Below, piece after piece: positions 35,487 to 51,965 of a stretch of DNA of 64,000 bases; position 1 is the first letter of the stretch, and the number at the start of each line of letters is the position of its first letter. The DNA is taken from the NCBI GenBank assembly GCA_035079385.1, contig JAVHKY010000067.1, positions 1,178,001 through 1,242,000 of the forward strand, in the 5' to 3' direction. Under the pieces are notes generated by a model that ran no database searches, was not told the origin of the DNA, and was given only the letters and a program-made list of their open reading frames with translations. The DNA is from Aspidiotus rigidus (taxonomy: Eukaryota > Arthropoda > Insecta > Hemiptera > Diaspididae). The translations under genes were made by a program, and so were the position numbers.

Positions 35487-37613
35487 TTAAAAAGCATTGA
35501 TGAGTTTTGTAGCGTGTAGGTATTGAAGCATCTTGTGGACAGCCATCGCGTCATCAGTGAGTGTGCCAACAATGTCGTAGTCGTTTGAGCCATAGAAGCG
35601 CGCTCGAGCGAGGCTGTATTCTGGGCAGTGATTGAGGATATGTCGGATAGTTAGCGCGTAGTTGTTGTTGCAGTAGCCGCAGAGTGGGTATGTTTCACCT
35701 CGAAGAAGTGGGCCATGGGTAATGATTGAATGCCCAATTCGGATTCTAGCTAGAATGATTTCGACTCGTCTTCTCGGTTGTGTGGATGTTTTCCATTCCT
35801 GTATAAGAGGTTTTAATTGGCGAAGCTTATTTCCTATCATGTGTTCCCAAGTGGCCTGATGTGCGTTTTGTATTTGAGCCTGGATGTGAGAGTATAGAAA
35901 AGGTAGGGGAACGTATTCAAGGGTGGAAGGAAAATCTATATTGTAGGCCTCTATGTGACGTTTGCACTGTTCGCCTAAAGGAAGAGGATAGGTGTATCGG
36001 ATGGGAGAGTAAAAAGAGGAGTAGTGGTTAATGTGTGTTGGTTGGGAGAAGATTTTAGCGTAATATTTAAGCTGGAGGAAGTGTCGGCGGAGTGTGAGAG
36101 GGAGGATTGCAGTTTCAGCATGTAAACTGGATGTTGGGCTTGTTCGCATGGTACCGGTGCTGATTCGTAACGCCAGGTTTTGGATTGGTTCGAGTTTTTT
36201 GAGAACGCTGTCTTTTGCTGATGCATATACAGGACATCCGTAGTCGAGAATGGATCTGATGTGCGAGGAGTATAGTCGAAGAAGGATTTTTCGGTCTGAT
36301 CCCCAGTTTTTCCCATGCAATGACTTCAATAGGTTAACAGGCAACGCTGCTTCAATGATGTTACATGAGGTATCCAGGAGAGCCGGGTGTCGAAAGTTAA
36401 CCCAAGGAATTTCACAGTAGATAGGCTGGGTATTGGCATATTGTAGATATTCAGGTTTACTCGTTGCGTGTTCTTTCTTCGACGCGTGAAGGTGATTAGC
36501 TGGGTTTTTGAGGGTGAGAAGCTGAGACCGTGTTTAGCGCTCCATGTAACGAGATTTTGAATTCCTTGCTGAAGGTGATGTTCGAGCGTCTGTAAGTGAG
36601 AGCCTCGTTTGTAGATGGCTAGGTCATCTGCATAAAGGGAGTACTTTAGGGAACCTTGGAGACAGTTTTGGATGTCGTTTATAGCTAAGATAAACAGAAG
36701 AGGGCTCAGTACCGATCCTTGTGGTGTGCCGGTCTCTTGTAATCGTGGAGTAGATAGGCGATCTGCTATACGTATTTGAAAGGTACGATTATGCAGGAAA
36801 TTGTAGACAAAGTGAGATAGATGGCCATGGATATTTAAGGACTGGAGAGCATCCATAACAGATCGCTGGTGAATCCTATCAAACGCTTTCTCCATATCGA
36901 AGAGGACGCAGACAGTGTATTCATTGCGTGCCAGACCGTCAACTATCTCCTGTTGGAGACGGATGAGGTTATCAATTGTTGATCTGTTAGGTCGGAAGCC
37001 ACTTTGGAATTTGTCTAGCAGGTCTTTGTCTTGTAGGTGGTGGTGTAGGCGATTGACAATGACTTTTAAAACACGCATGCATCGTAAGTACGTTTTTGCG
37101 AAACGATTTTCAGTGACGTAGGTAAGGATTTTCAGTGTTAGCGCGGAGCGTGTTAAAAAAACGAAATAACGTCACCGATGGTCTTTTACACACGGAAAAC
37201 CGTTGCGAAAAAACTATGACGTAAACATGCCGCACGAAAAACGTATACTTTGGATGTACAAATTTGTCTTCAAAGTATTTGTGTTTTAAAGCTTTGTACA
37301 GTACAAGTGTTGTAGGTGAGTCTTTATAACTCGTACATACATTGCTTCACTCGCTTTGCTCGTTCCGCAAACGTATGTACTCGTTATGAAAAGACTCACC
37401 TACGCCACATGTACTGTAAATAGCCATTTCCATTCCTTTACAGAGGGTGTTTGATAGCGAGATTGGTCTGTAGCTGATGGGGTCAAATTTATCTTTGCCT
37501 GGTTTCCAAATAGGGAGGATGTGAGCCTCTTTCCACGAGATAGGGATGTGATGCGAGTGCCATATTGTGTTATAAAGATATAGTATGGCTTTTAGGTGTT
37601 CTAATTGATTAAA
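35487..37613 (-). pseudogene. LINE RT and C-terminal zinc-finger region
   Basis: Reading on the minus strand: WKEAHILPIWKPGKD and YRPISLSNTLCKGME (37500-37430); then the insert; VIVNRLHHHL, FQSGFRPNRSTIDNL, CVLFDMEKAFDRIHQ (motif A), GTPQGSVLSPLLF (motif B), YSLYADDLAIY (motif C), and SPSKTQLITF with KFLGLTFD. The frame shifts near 36340, then continues YGCPVYASAKDSVLKKLEPIQNLALRI and a C-terminal CGYCNNNYALTIRHILNHC module typical of these LINE ends. No RNase H domain was seen. The endonuclease lies in the missing 5' part. Catalytic residues are present, but the insert, frameshift and truncation make it defective. Confidence 0.85.
37080..37420. mobile_element. Hairpin-rich insertion within the LINE RT
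   Basis: It separates CKGME (to 37430) from VLKVIVNRL (from 37075) of one RT domain. It contains an imperfect inverted repeat of about 50 bp (37297-37345 with 37370-37418): TACAGTACAAGTG..GTAGGTGAGTC against GACTCACCTAC..CACATGTACTGTA. A smaller pair is GTTTTTGCGAAACG/CGTTGCGAAAAAAC. No protein. Exact ends and TSD are uncertain, possibly ATG/CATG. Confidence 0.55.
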
Positions 37614-37686
37614 AATTATTGACAATACTATTAATAATTATTGTCAGTGGTATTAACAATCATTGTCAATGCTATTAACAATTATT
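37614..37686. repeat. 73-bp LINE target-site duplication, right
   Basis: Second copy of 35293-35365; the minisatellite stops just beyond it. Confidence 0.7.
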
Positions 37687-37690
37687 GTTG

Positions 37691-40600
37691 ATCCCCAAGG
37701 TTGGCAAAGGAGGTCCTGATTTTTTAATGACTTTTCAAGGCAACCTTCCCCCTCCCCCACAAGTATTCTTATGAACAATTTAAAAATCTCAACTTGCCTA
37801 CACAAATTTGTCAATATGTGAATGTTCTGGCCTTCTTTTAAGACAGCCAGTCAAGGATGAAGACAATTTTCCCCATTTGATTGTTACCCTTTTTGTTCGC
37901 ATTTGAAAGTTTTCAGTAAAGGAGAGCCATAATTACATTCTAGCTTCAACAAAAAAGGAGGTAAACCTTTGCCTGAAGAAATTAGAGAGTGTAGCCTATG
38001 TATAAATAATGAAGCAAGTTGTTGGGAACAGATTGTACGATATAAAACCAGATTACATTTTGTTTTGTGCGGACCAAAATTTGGTGTTTTAAAAAATCTT
38101 TCAACCCTCCAGCTATACCAGTGTTTTTTAACCATCATCCATCTGGTCATTTTGACTGCAAATTGATTTCTTGCTCTCTTCTGTTCTCTGTTTCTCTCTT
38201 TCATTTTTTTTGGTTCTTATTTGAGTCAAACAGCTGTCTTAAGTCTCTTCACTTCTTTGGCAGTACGTTATTCGCACAAAATTTTTTTCCATTTCCTCAT
38301 ATTCTTTCAAAAAGTCGTTTGTACTCATTCCAACCCTAACGGTTTCTAATGTCATGAAACACCCGAGAGAACTGAAAAATCTGTTGGCTAACAATAATTA
38401 AGTTTGTACTTTTTACCAACTTATGAGAACTTTAAGTCGTTTTATTGTAGAACAATACGAGGCAAATTTTGAAGTAAGTACGGAAAAGCGTTGTTCTGTT
38501 TTTCCCGTTTTCTTGTTTTTTCATTCTTTCGTGCGAAGAAAGTTTCCCTCATTGTTTCATTTCAATGGTAGAATGGTAAGGAAAGTATGTCGACGTGAAC
38601 TCGGAATTATATCTGCACATACAAACGCGTAAGTTGACATCTGTAAGCAATTCGGGTTTAAGAAGTTTCACATTTGGCTACACTGATGCCCGGGAAAAGC
38701 GATCATGAACATTGTTGTAATCGGAATGCGCGAGTTTAGTGAGTACAAAAAGCTTTTTACAAAATTTGTAGCAGCTCAAACCGAGAATCAATAGTCTTCA
38801 ATTCTTATTTCTAACGAGCTGTCAGTTACACTGCACTGGGGCTATTTAGTTTGGGGTACAGAAGTATTGAATAATTGTGTTGTGAAATTAGAAATACAGC
38901 TAAGATAGATAAACAAATATACAATGGAATAAGTGCGGACGTTTGGGCTTGTTTCACTGTTGGAGTAAAAGTTAGTTAGTTGTAAGTATTGTAGGGTACC
39001 ACAAATGTTTTCGTGGTTGTTTTTGAATGGTGTATTCGTTGAGGAACGGAGAGATGAGAGCTAGGGCCAGGAGAAAAAACATGGTCAACTGATTTTGTTT
39101 TGTTGGCAGTAGGGATAAGATGGAGGGGGATTAGGATGTGAGGGTTGGTCATGTGAGAGTGAGTAATTTTTGTGTGATTTTGATTGAGTGATAAGTGAAT
39201 GATCTCGCTCGTAGCTCCAAATCGTAAGATTCCTTGAAGGAAAGTGCATTAGGAGAATATTCCACTCAGCGGCAGAGGCACTCTCTTCATGATGGTGGAC
39301 AGGAGGGGGATGCATGAAAATTTTAAAACGCCGAATCTTCTACAGTGACGATTCTATTCAATTTTGTCGAATCTTTCTTCGTTTGCCAAATGACTGAGAA
39401 AACGAGGTAAAAGGATTTCTGGCTAAAAGAAAGAGAAATATTATTTTCATTGCTGGCAAGGAGGGCGAAGTAAATTTTTCTCAGGTGAGACAACAATTTT
39501 TTTTTGATTTTTTATTTCATCCTAATGCTAAATTAAGCATCTTTTCATTTTTTACTCTTTTGTGAGGGGGTATTGCTCCCCTTCCCCCTATTCCGCTACC
39601 TCTATTCATCGGTAAACTAGAGATTAGACGCCAGCAGATACTCCAAAAGTATAATATCCTCTTTCATTGGTATCTATAGTTCATCTACTCGGCCACTGAT
39701 TCCATTTTGTATTCCTAGTAATTAACTTTTGGTGTAGGTGCATACACCAATTTCCTATTCGATATATAAGCAGAACGGAACAAAATTGTAAAAACGCGGA
39801 CCTTCATTGTCTCGAACGTGAATCGTATTGTAGGGGAAGTTCATTCAAAGTCTACAGAGGGTTGAAACATACGTGAACAGTAAACATGATGGGCAGGACA
39901 AGAAAAACTGACGCAGAGGTAAAAGGAGCACGCGGGATGACGTATGCTTCAAATTGATGAGGTAAAATAAAAATTAACCTGCGACGAGGGTCGAACGTAC
40001 CAAATTAACTCGATAGCGGTCTCGCAGACGAGTATCGATCTAAAAAGGGAACAAAAATCTTTTCCATTGAAGTGCGGATTTGCACGTTCATAAAAACGTA
40101 CATTAGAAACTGCGAAAGTTCTGAGTACGCCAAGACGGCGGCGCTTGCATAGACTGGCGGAGAGAGAATATTATGTGAACTTGTACAAGATAGTAATGTG
40201 TATAGAATACACACTTTTGTGTGTTCTATTTACGATGGATATAATGGCATTAAGCGCTCTCATCTTTACTGAGTTGCTGTTTCCGCTTTTGCGTAAATGT
40301 TATTGTTTTCCTCGTCCTCGTTCTCATTGCTCGTCCGCCGTCCTTGCCAATATCGTCTCTCGCGCGAAACAGGCATTTAAGGTAATCCGTTTCGTCTATA
40401 TTCGCGAATGTGACGACAACATTGACGTGACTTGGACCAGCTGTTGTTCACCTGTTTTCTATTTCATGGCGCGGATTACGTGTTTCAGCTCACGTGAAAA
40501 CTTCCAAGATTTATTTGGGTGCGAGGAAGAGAAGGGATGCAGGCCGATTTTGCCAGACGTAACATAATAGTCGTTAATTTTGGTCGTAACACCTAATCTT

Positions 40601-41474
40601 CTGAAAACGTACAACAGGTATGAGGTAATGATTACGAAAAACTAACTTCGTCACGAGAACGGAATAAGCCTGATCTTCTATCAGTCGTCGGATTTTCTTT
40701 GCCAGCAATTTTCCTCTCACAGACCTCAAAATTGAAAGTCGTGAAATCTTTACAAGTGGTGTCTGGAAAAGTACGATAAATAAAACGAAAAAATCCTGAA
40801 AACAAAGTACTTCTAAGCCTTCGTTGAAGGTGTAGAACGATGAATTTTTCATTTCCAAAAAATAAGCTGTGTTTTCGGGTATCTTTAATTTCAAATAAAA
40901 CCCTCGCTTTTACCCTGCCTTCTTTGACACAGATACACCCTCAGCTAATACGGTCTTTCTTTTTTTCCGAATTATATATACTTGGTCGTTAGAAATGTTT
41001 CAAAGGTGATGATGACACGTGTGTATCCCTCGTCGCATGCACTGTTTATTAATGGAGACAAAATTAATTATTTTATCATCAGCTTTTCGCAGTCTTCTGT
41101 AGGTGTTCTCGCAAATCCGTACTAGTAATCACAACAAATATAATGAAGTTTGCCTTTTTTGCTGCCAACGAGCTGTCTCTTGATAATACTAGTGTCCGTA
41201 AATTGTAATTTACGACATTCGAAATCGGAATGTACGTTTCATTTTCAGTTCCACTTCTTAGGCCTGAATTTCGTCAACTCGTTTACCGCGGCTTAGGACT
41301 AAATTAAAATGTTTCTAAAATTTTGTAGCATGTATGCGGAGCCTTTTATAGTTCCACGTTCACAGCCTTGGGTTTTTTTCGGATACTTTATCAGCCTTCG
41401 GTTGAGATTAAGACTCACAATAGATCTCTTTTTTCAGATGTGAACTCATGTTTCTAAACGTAATTATAATTAGG
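37691..41474. other. Gene-less stretch
   Basis: No gene supported. The 140-residue frame at 40145-40567 has no recognisable domain. A tRNA-like piece is noted separately. Confidence 0.45.
39965..40060 (-). repeat. Possible tRNA-derived SINE head
   Basis: The minus strand has a good B-box-like ACGTTCGACCCTCGTCGC about 45 bases after an A-box-like TTAGATCGATACTCG. The intervening text is tRNA-like (TCTGCGAGACCGCTATC). No acceptor-stem closure, so not a tRNA gene. Confidence 0.3.
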
Positions 41475-41525
41475 TACAGTAAAGTCTCGATATAGTGCGA
41501 GTGAAGGGATCGAACAAAATTGTGA
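41475..41525 (+). repeat. Possible pogo/Tigger-type terminal sequence
   Basis: TA followed by CAGTAAAGTCTCGATATAG resembles pogo/Tigger ends. No matching right end was found nearby. Confidence 0.3.
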
Positions 41526-41639
41526 CAAAAAATTAAAAAATGATGCATTGAAAAAAAAAAAATCTTCTGGCGTAGCAAAATAAATGAAGATCATCTTTCA
41601 TGTCTTTTGTTGATAGCTTTTGGGAGGCTCACTTCAGGG

Positions 41640-41765
41640 GTTTAGTATGATTCTACTTTAGAATATTTCATGCTACTATAAACTGGCTGGTGTGAACTCG
41701 CGGGATGAACTCGAAGATTTTTGAATCACCGACGGAGTAACGGGGGTGAAGAGGGGGACTTATTT
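41640..41765 (+). repeat. Dispersed repeat family R, copy 3 (partial)
   Basis: GTGAACTCGCGGGATGAACTCG then ATTTTTGAATCACC matches 15521-15570. It is cut at 41765 by element T copy 2. Confidence 0.55.
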
Positions 41766-41945
41766 TAACAGGGAACCTGTTTTATCAGAGGGTATTTTGA
41801 AGAAAAATAACGTGGCACCGGGCGCCGGGAGGCAAAACGTGGGACTTGGAAAAATTTTTACCTTCGGGCTACCTATGGTAGGAGGGGGACTCGAAAAAAT
41901 TTCTTCCTCCGAGCTATATGATAGGTGTTTCAGGCTAGTTTAGTA

Positions 41946-43070
41946 TATATGTTACCGTTAATGTCTTGAAAAACGATAATGTGTACAATAACTAGATAAC
42001 GTATACAATAACGTACTATATTGGGTAGAGTATAAAATTCGGAAAATTGTGAGTACATTAACTAGGTATAGTTTACATTATCTAGGAATTGTATACGGTC
42101 ACGGGTAGCAAACCGTTAAACTATAAAAATCAGCGGAGAACGGTGAGTATAAAAAGTTATTCTTTGTCATGTACATTTAATGGTGTCGTAATAAGATTGG
42201 TAATTAAAAAAATTATTTATTGCAGCAAGAAGTCGAATTGTGACATTTTGAGTTGCACAAGATTCCATGTTTCACGCACAGGCATCTTTTTGTATTGCAC
42301 TTCTTTGTGCAGTGACATCGCACAAATCCCTGACCGTTGCCAACGGCCTCGAACGGAAGTTTCGGGAGCATGAGTAGGGACGTCATCAACGGTGAGAGAC
42401 GATTTGCGTTCACATAAAGCACACACAGACAGATGGGATTGAATTTCACAGCCGCACAAAGAGCATTCAGACTTTTTGGAAGAGCTTGTATGCTGCTCGG
42501 TGTTTCCAGCGGAGTAAGGGGCGACGGTATCCTGTGTACATGAGTCAGAAGAGGGGACGCTGCAGAGGATCTATGCTGCTTGGTGTTTTCAGCGGGCCCT
42601 TTTCTTAGCAGCACTTCTCAACATTTTAACTTTCCGAACGTACTCAGCATATTTCTCTGCTGTTAATAACGCACAATTATGATTCTTAATTAGGCTTTTC
42701 ACAGCCTCGTCAAATTTCAATTTCATTTCACTTTTTTTCTCCATTTCAGATGAAGAACACCAACAAGAAGAACATCAACAGATAAGATATTACAGAATAC
42801 TGTTGAAACCACCGTGAAAGAAATCAGTCGTTCTCATGAGGAAGTTTCATGCTGGAACCTGATGAGAGTTTTCTCCATCTCCATAACGTACAACTGTGAA
42901 TTTTGTGAAGTTTCTACATTAACGGTTTGCCGTCAGTTACCGTTTACAATAACTAGATAAAGTACATTATTCTCTTCAGTTGTCTACATTACCTCCTCAC
43001 TTCAGTTAATGTAAAGAACTACTAGTTATTGTAGACAATACCTGATTTAAGACATTAACGGTAACATATA
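41946..43070 (-). mobile_element. Ginger-type DNA transposon, internally deleted
   Basis: The element proper is 41950-43066 (1117 bp). It has perfect 18-bp TIRs TGTTACCGTTAATGTCTT and a TATA TSD on each side (41946-41949, 43067-43070). Subterminal repeats of the type ACAATAACTAG, ACATTAACTAG and ACATTATCTAG occur at both ends, likely transposase-binding sites. Residual coding on the minus strand matches the two ends of a Ginger/KRBA2-like protein with the integrase core missing. Confidence 0.75.
42213..42760 (-). pseudogene. Ginger/KRBA2-like transposase remnant: N-terminus and Cys-rich tail
   Basis: The N-terminal part (about 42745-42595, minus) reads MEKKSEMKLKFDEAVKSLI, then CALLTAEKYAEYVRKVK, and hits a stop. 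This resembles the start of KRBA2/Ginger proteins. The C-terminal part (42614-42213, another frame) ends FVRCHCTKKCNTKRCLCVKH then LCNSKCHNSTSCCNK, the cysteine-rich tail of that family. The whole integrase (DDE) core is absent. A duplicated phrase (CTGCTCGGTGTTTCCAGCGG and a near copy) at 42491-42510 and 42569-42588 marks the deletion area. Family assignment is from memory of the Cys pattern. Confidence 0.65.
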
Positions 43071-43262
43071 TACTGTATATTAAGACTAGTTAGTATAAGC
43101 CTTCTTATACTGTATATCAAGCCTAGTATAACGAAGGCTAGAATTCGAAATTTTTTAGGCTACGTATTGTAGGCCTAATGTGGTATATTAGGCCCAGTAT
43201 AATGAAGGCTGAAGTTCGAAATTCCTAGTATAACAAAGGCTCAGGCTATTTAGGAATGAGAA
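43071..43262. repeat. CTAGTATA-rich repeat
   Basis: Alternating AAGACTAGTTAGTATAAGCC, AAGCCTAGTATAACGAAGGC and AGGCCCAGTATAATGAAGGC blocks; two carry GAAGGCT..A.TTCGAAATT. Part of the R/T repeat neighbourhood. Confidence 0.5.
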
Positions 43263-43366
43263 CACACAATAGTGACGCCCATAAAACAGGTTCCCAGTTT
43301 GCCTCAATTAAGAATGTTAATGAAGGCAACCCCGGGTGGCTCACAAAGTGAGCTGCGATTTTTTAA

Positions 43367-43789
43367 CAGGGAACCTGTTCTATGGGGGGCTTTTTCAGGG
43401 ATTTGTCGTGCGCCGTCCACCGTCCGCCAAAAAACTTGGAAAAATTTCAACTCTCGTGCTATATATGATAGGAGGAGGACTTGGAAAAATTTCGACTCTC
43501 GATTTACATATTTTGAAGTCCCTAAAATAGGTCCAGATCACCGATGACGTTCTATCTCTAAATCCCCGTCCTATCATATTACGGCTCGGTGCTTGAAATT
43601 TTTCCAAGTTCCCTTCCTATCATATATAGCTCGGGAGTCAAGAAAAATTTAGGCTCTCGAACTATATCACTATATTATACTAGGCTTATATAAGGTCTAG
43701 ACTTCTTGAATTCTCAATATCAAATCCAATTTGCGTCATAAAACAGGTTCCCTGCGTACCTCGTTTAACTTCGTTAAGGAAGCCATCGT
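43367..43789. mobile_element. TIR element T, copy 3
   Basis: CAGGGAACCTGTTCTATGGG at the left. CATAAAACAGGTTCCCTG near 43736-43753 and the conserved tail to AAGGAAGCC at the right. Same GCCGTCC-type 7-mer and GACTTGGAAAAATTTCGACT units as copy 1, but only two or three units, partly inverted (43595-43650). Confidence 0.65.
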
Positions 43790-43794
43790 TTTTT

Positions 43795-49788
<5,994 letters not shown>

Positions 49789-49928
49789 AATAAGAATGGG
49801 GTGAAGGTGGACGAATTTTTCGCGTGCAAGGATAAATATAATATTTAAATGAAATAACGAGGCTTTTCCCGCACCGCAAAACGGTGCGGGAAAAGCCTCG
49901 TTATTTCATTTAAATAATAAGAATGGGG
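49789..49928. mobile_element. 114-bp insertion ending in a perfect 34-bp hairpin
   Basis: AATAAGAATGGGG is repeated perfectly at 49789-49801 and 49916-49928 and flanks 114 bp. The last 73 bp of the insert (49843-49915) form a perfect palindrome: 34-base arms around a CAAAA loop. The arms start ATTTAAATGAAATAACGAGG and end TTTTCCCGCACCG. No other copy was seen in the window. Confidence 0.75.
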
Positions 49929-49989
49929 GTTAGAGAGTTTGTAAATTTCTCCGCTGGAAACGACACTAGCGAATCTACATTCCGACGAT

Positions 49990-51136
49990 TGTATTTGATA
50001 TTCTTGACAGTGTAAAATTAGCGATTGCTACGCGTCAGTTTTCGGCAGCCATCAACCTCGACATAAGAAATGAGTTCAATTCGATTCCATGGAAGAGGAC
50101 ATTGGAAGCCCTCGAGACGCAGAAGTGCCCGTCCGCCTGCTCAGGATGATCGGCTGCCATCTTAGCTGTCGTGAAATCCAAGCAGAGACGTCTGTTAGTA
50201 CAGTAAAGCGTCCTGTTACTTGTGGGGTGCCGCAAGGGTTGGTCCTTGGACCGCTTTTGTGGTACGTTGCATTTAACGGGATATTTAAGGTAAATCTGCC
50301 ACCGGTGGTTGAGCTTATCTACTATGCGGACGACACCCTGGTGGTATGCACTGCCGAAACAACTGTGGCGGTGGAGAGCAGGGTAAAACGGGCTCTAGAG
50401 GTAGTGATGCGTTGGATCGAGTCGGCTCGACTCGAACGTGCAGTTGGTATGATGGAGGTCATTTCATCCACGACCCGTCGGAAGTTCAGTTCACCCATCT
50501 TTCGCCTGCAAGGTGTGGAAATAGAAATAAAGAAGCGAATGAAGTACCTAGGCATCGAACGCTGAGCTTCAGAGACAATTTCCTGATGGCAGCGGAAAAG
50601 GCGGGCCAGGTAGTTGGATACCTAAGCCGTCTGGTGAGGAACCTACGAGGACTGAGAGAAGCAAGAAGAAGGATAATGATGAGCGCCGTCTTGTCGATCC
50701 TCCTACATGGTGCGTCAGTATGAGCCGACTCCATGAAGATACGAGAGAGATGGTAAAGATCCAACGAAAAGCTATGCTGAGGTGTGTTAGTGCCTATACC
50801 CCACTATCTCGGCGGAGAGTCTTTGTACATTAGCACGTTCATCACTAATCGAGCTACTTGCTGAGGAGAGATCGGTGGTGTTCAAAGCAAAGAAGAAGAC
50901 GATGTCGATCAACCAAGTGGCTTTACGGGTCAAGCAGGAGGCCAGGCGCTTTTTGCTTGTAAAATGAAAAGAAGGAATTGCCTAGAGCGAGCTGGGTACG
51001 TGGACAACCCGTGTGCTAATACGCGACCTTGACGAGTGGATGAATCGACACCATGGTCAGCTGAACTTTCAACTAACGCAGGTGTTAAGCGGCCATGGCT
51101 GCTTCAACAAGTACCTTCACGAGAAGTTAAGGAAAG
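49990..51136 (+). pseudogene. R1-like non-LTR RT, 5' piece
   Basis: Starts near TVKLAIATRQFSAAINLDIRN (motif A region), then CGVPQGLVLGPLLW (motif B) and IYYADDTLVVC (motif C), then a thumb region that shifts frame near 50350-50560 (VEIEIKKRMKYLGI, AEKAGQVVGYLSRL). It is the same family as 2336-3440. The rest of the element resumes at 54068 after the PLE insertion. Frameshifts and lack of the endonuclease domain show it is a dead, 5'-truncated copy. Confidence 0.8.
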
Positions 51137-51148
51137 TCAAGCAGGCAA
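51137..51148. repeat. PLE target-site duplication, left
   Basis: TCAAGCAGGCAA matches TTAAGCAGGCAA at 54056-54067 (one mismatch); both are R1-like sequence. Confidence 0.75.
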
Positions 51149-51242
51149 TCGATACGTTGTTCTAATTTATGGTTATTCATATTACACAAGAGGAGTGTAC
51201 ACCCGAACGTGTAGCAAATTATATTGAACCACAAGAAAATCA

Positions 51243-51283
51243 GCCGCTAAACGTTTTCGGTTAAACAACCATCATCGGAGCGT
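51243..51283 (-). ncRNA. Hammerhead-like core in the inverted arm
   Basis: Minus strand: CGCT, CCGATGA, an extra T, GGTT-GTTT-AACC, GAAA, ACGTTT, then AGCG. Stem I CGCT/AGCG (4 pairs) closes correctly. U4 is C, as in the 7.3/10.6 kb copies. The sister arm has lost the CCGATGA side by a 19-bp deletion. Confidence 0.5.
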
Positions 51284-51338
51284 AAACGAAAGCGACTGAA
51301 TCCAACATCAACAAAGACAGAGGGAGTTAACCAGAAGA

Positions 51339-51965
51339 TCATGATTTAACCAGCGAGTCATCGAAGTTTGAATCATTCTCATATACTAGCTCAATCAGAC
51401 CCTCTTCAGGAATGAACCTGTTTAAAACCGTCAAGTCTTCGTTATTCCGGTGTCGTATGATTTCTAAATTTTCCAAAGCCAGCCGTTTAAAATACGAGTT
51501 CTCCCTATGGAGGAGGATACCAGAGCCTTCCTTGAATTTATGGCCACTCTCGAGTAGATGATCAGCAAAAGCCGAATCACCCAAATTACCCTTCTCCCAC
51601 GCTTTTTTATGCTCCTCAATTCTTATTTGGAGCTGACGCCCAGTCATCCCTATATAAATACCTGGGCAATCGTTGCAGGCTATACTGTATACCCCACTTC
51701 GCTCGACTGGAGGAATCGGGTCCTTCAATTTCACAAATAAACTTTTTACAGTATTAATATTATAAAACGCCGGCCGGAACCCAAAAGGACCGAGTACCCT
51801 GCCCAACTTCAACGAAAACCTGCCCAAGTAAGGGAGTCTAATCCAACGTTTTCTACTGTTATGCAAATCCCTAGGGAGGGAGGTGGTAGAATCGAGGCAT
51901 TTTCTCGTAAGCCTCCTTCGGACCATTAAATCAATGTCCACTCGAACTTGGTTCACTCTGGCCAA
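51339..51965 (-). pseudogene. Inverted PLE arm: linker plus GIY-YIG nuclease
   Basis: The frame runs from LARVNQVRVDIDLMVRRRL through GFRPAFYNINTV and GVYSIACNDCPGIYIGMTGRQ to SLVKS-stop without a break. It differs from the main copy's end by only a couple of residues (DLTVLNRFI against DFTVLNRFL). RT absent. It is the duplicated 3' portion, not a separate element. Confidence 0.85.

Larger units (their letters stand above)
35366..37613 (-). mobile_element. I/Jockey-group non-LTR retrotransposon, 5'-truncated
   Basis: Minus-strand LINE that ends in (AAAT)n next to the left minisatellite copy (plus-strand TTTATTTATTT at 35366-35381). Its 5' end starts abruptly at about 37613, already inside the RT. 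An unrelated hairpin-rich segment (about 37080-37420) interrupts the RT. Flanked by a 73-bp duplication of the minisatellite end. Confidence 0.8.
41769..43330. mobile_element. TIR element T, copy 2, carrying a nested Ginger derivative
   Basis: Left end CAGGGAACCTGTTTTAT (41769). Right end ATAAAACAGGTTCCC (about 43281) with a diverged version of the conserved CCTC..TTAA..GTTAA.GAAGGC tail. Two diverged units of the T minisatellite lie at 41845-41925. The interior is occupied by the element at 41950-43066 and by CTAGTATA-rich repeat (43071-43262). Boundaries are by comparison with copies 1 and 3. Confidence 0.5.

Noticed and set aside
39965..40060. True tRNA gene
   Set aside because: B box is good, but no acceptor stem or complete cloverleaf can be formed; listed only as a possible SINE head.
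40145..40567. 140-residue frame as a host gene
   Set aside because: No domain, many Cys/Phe from AT/TT-rich text, no splice or promoter evidence.
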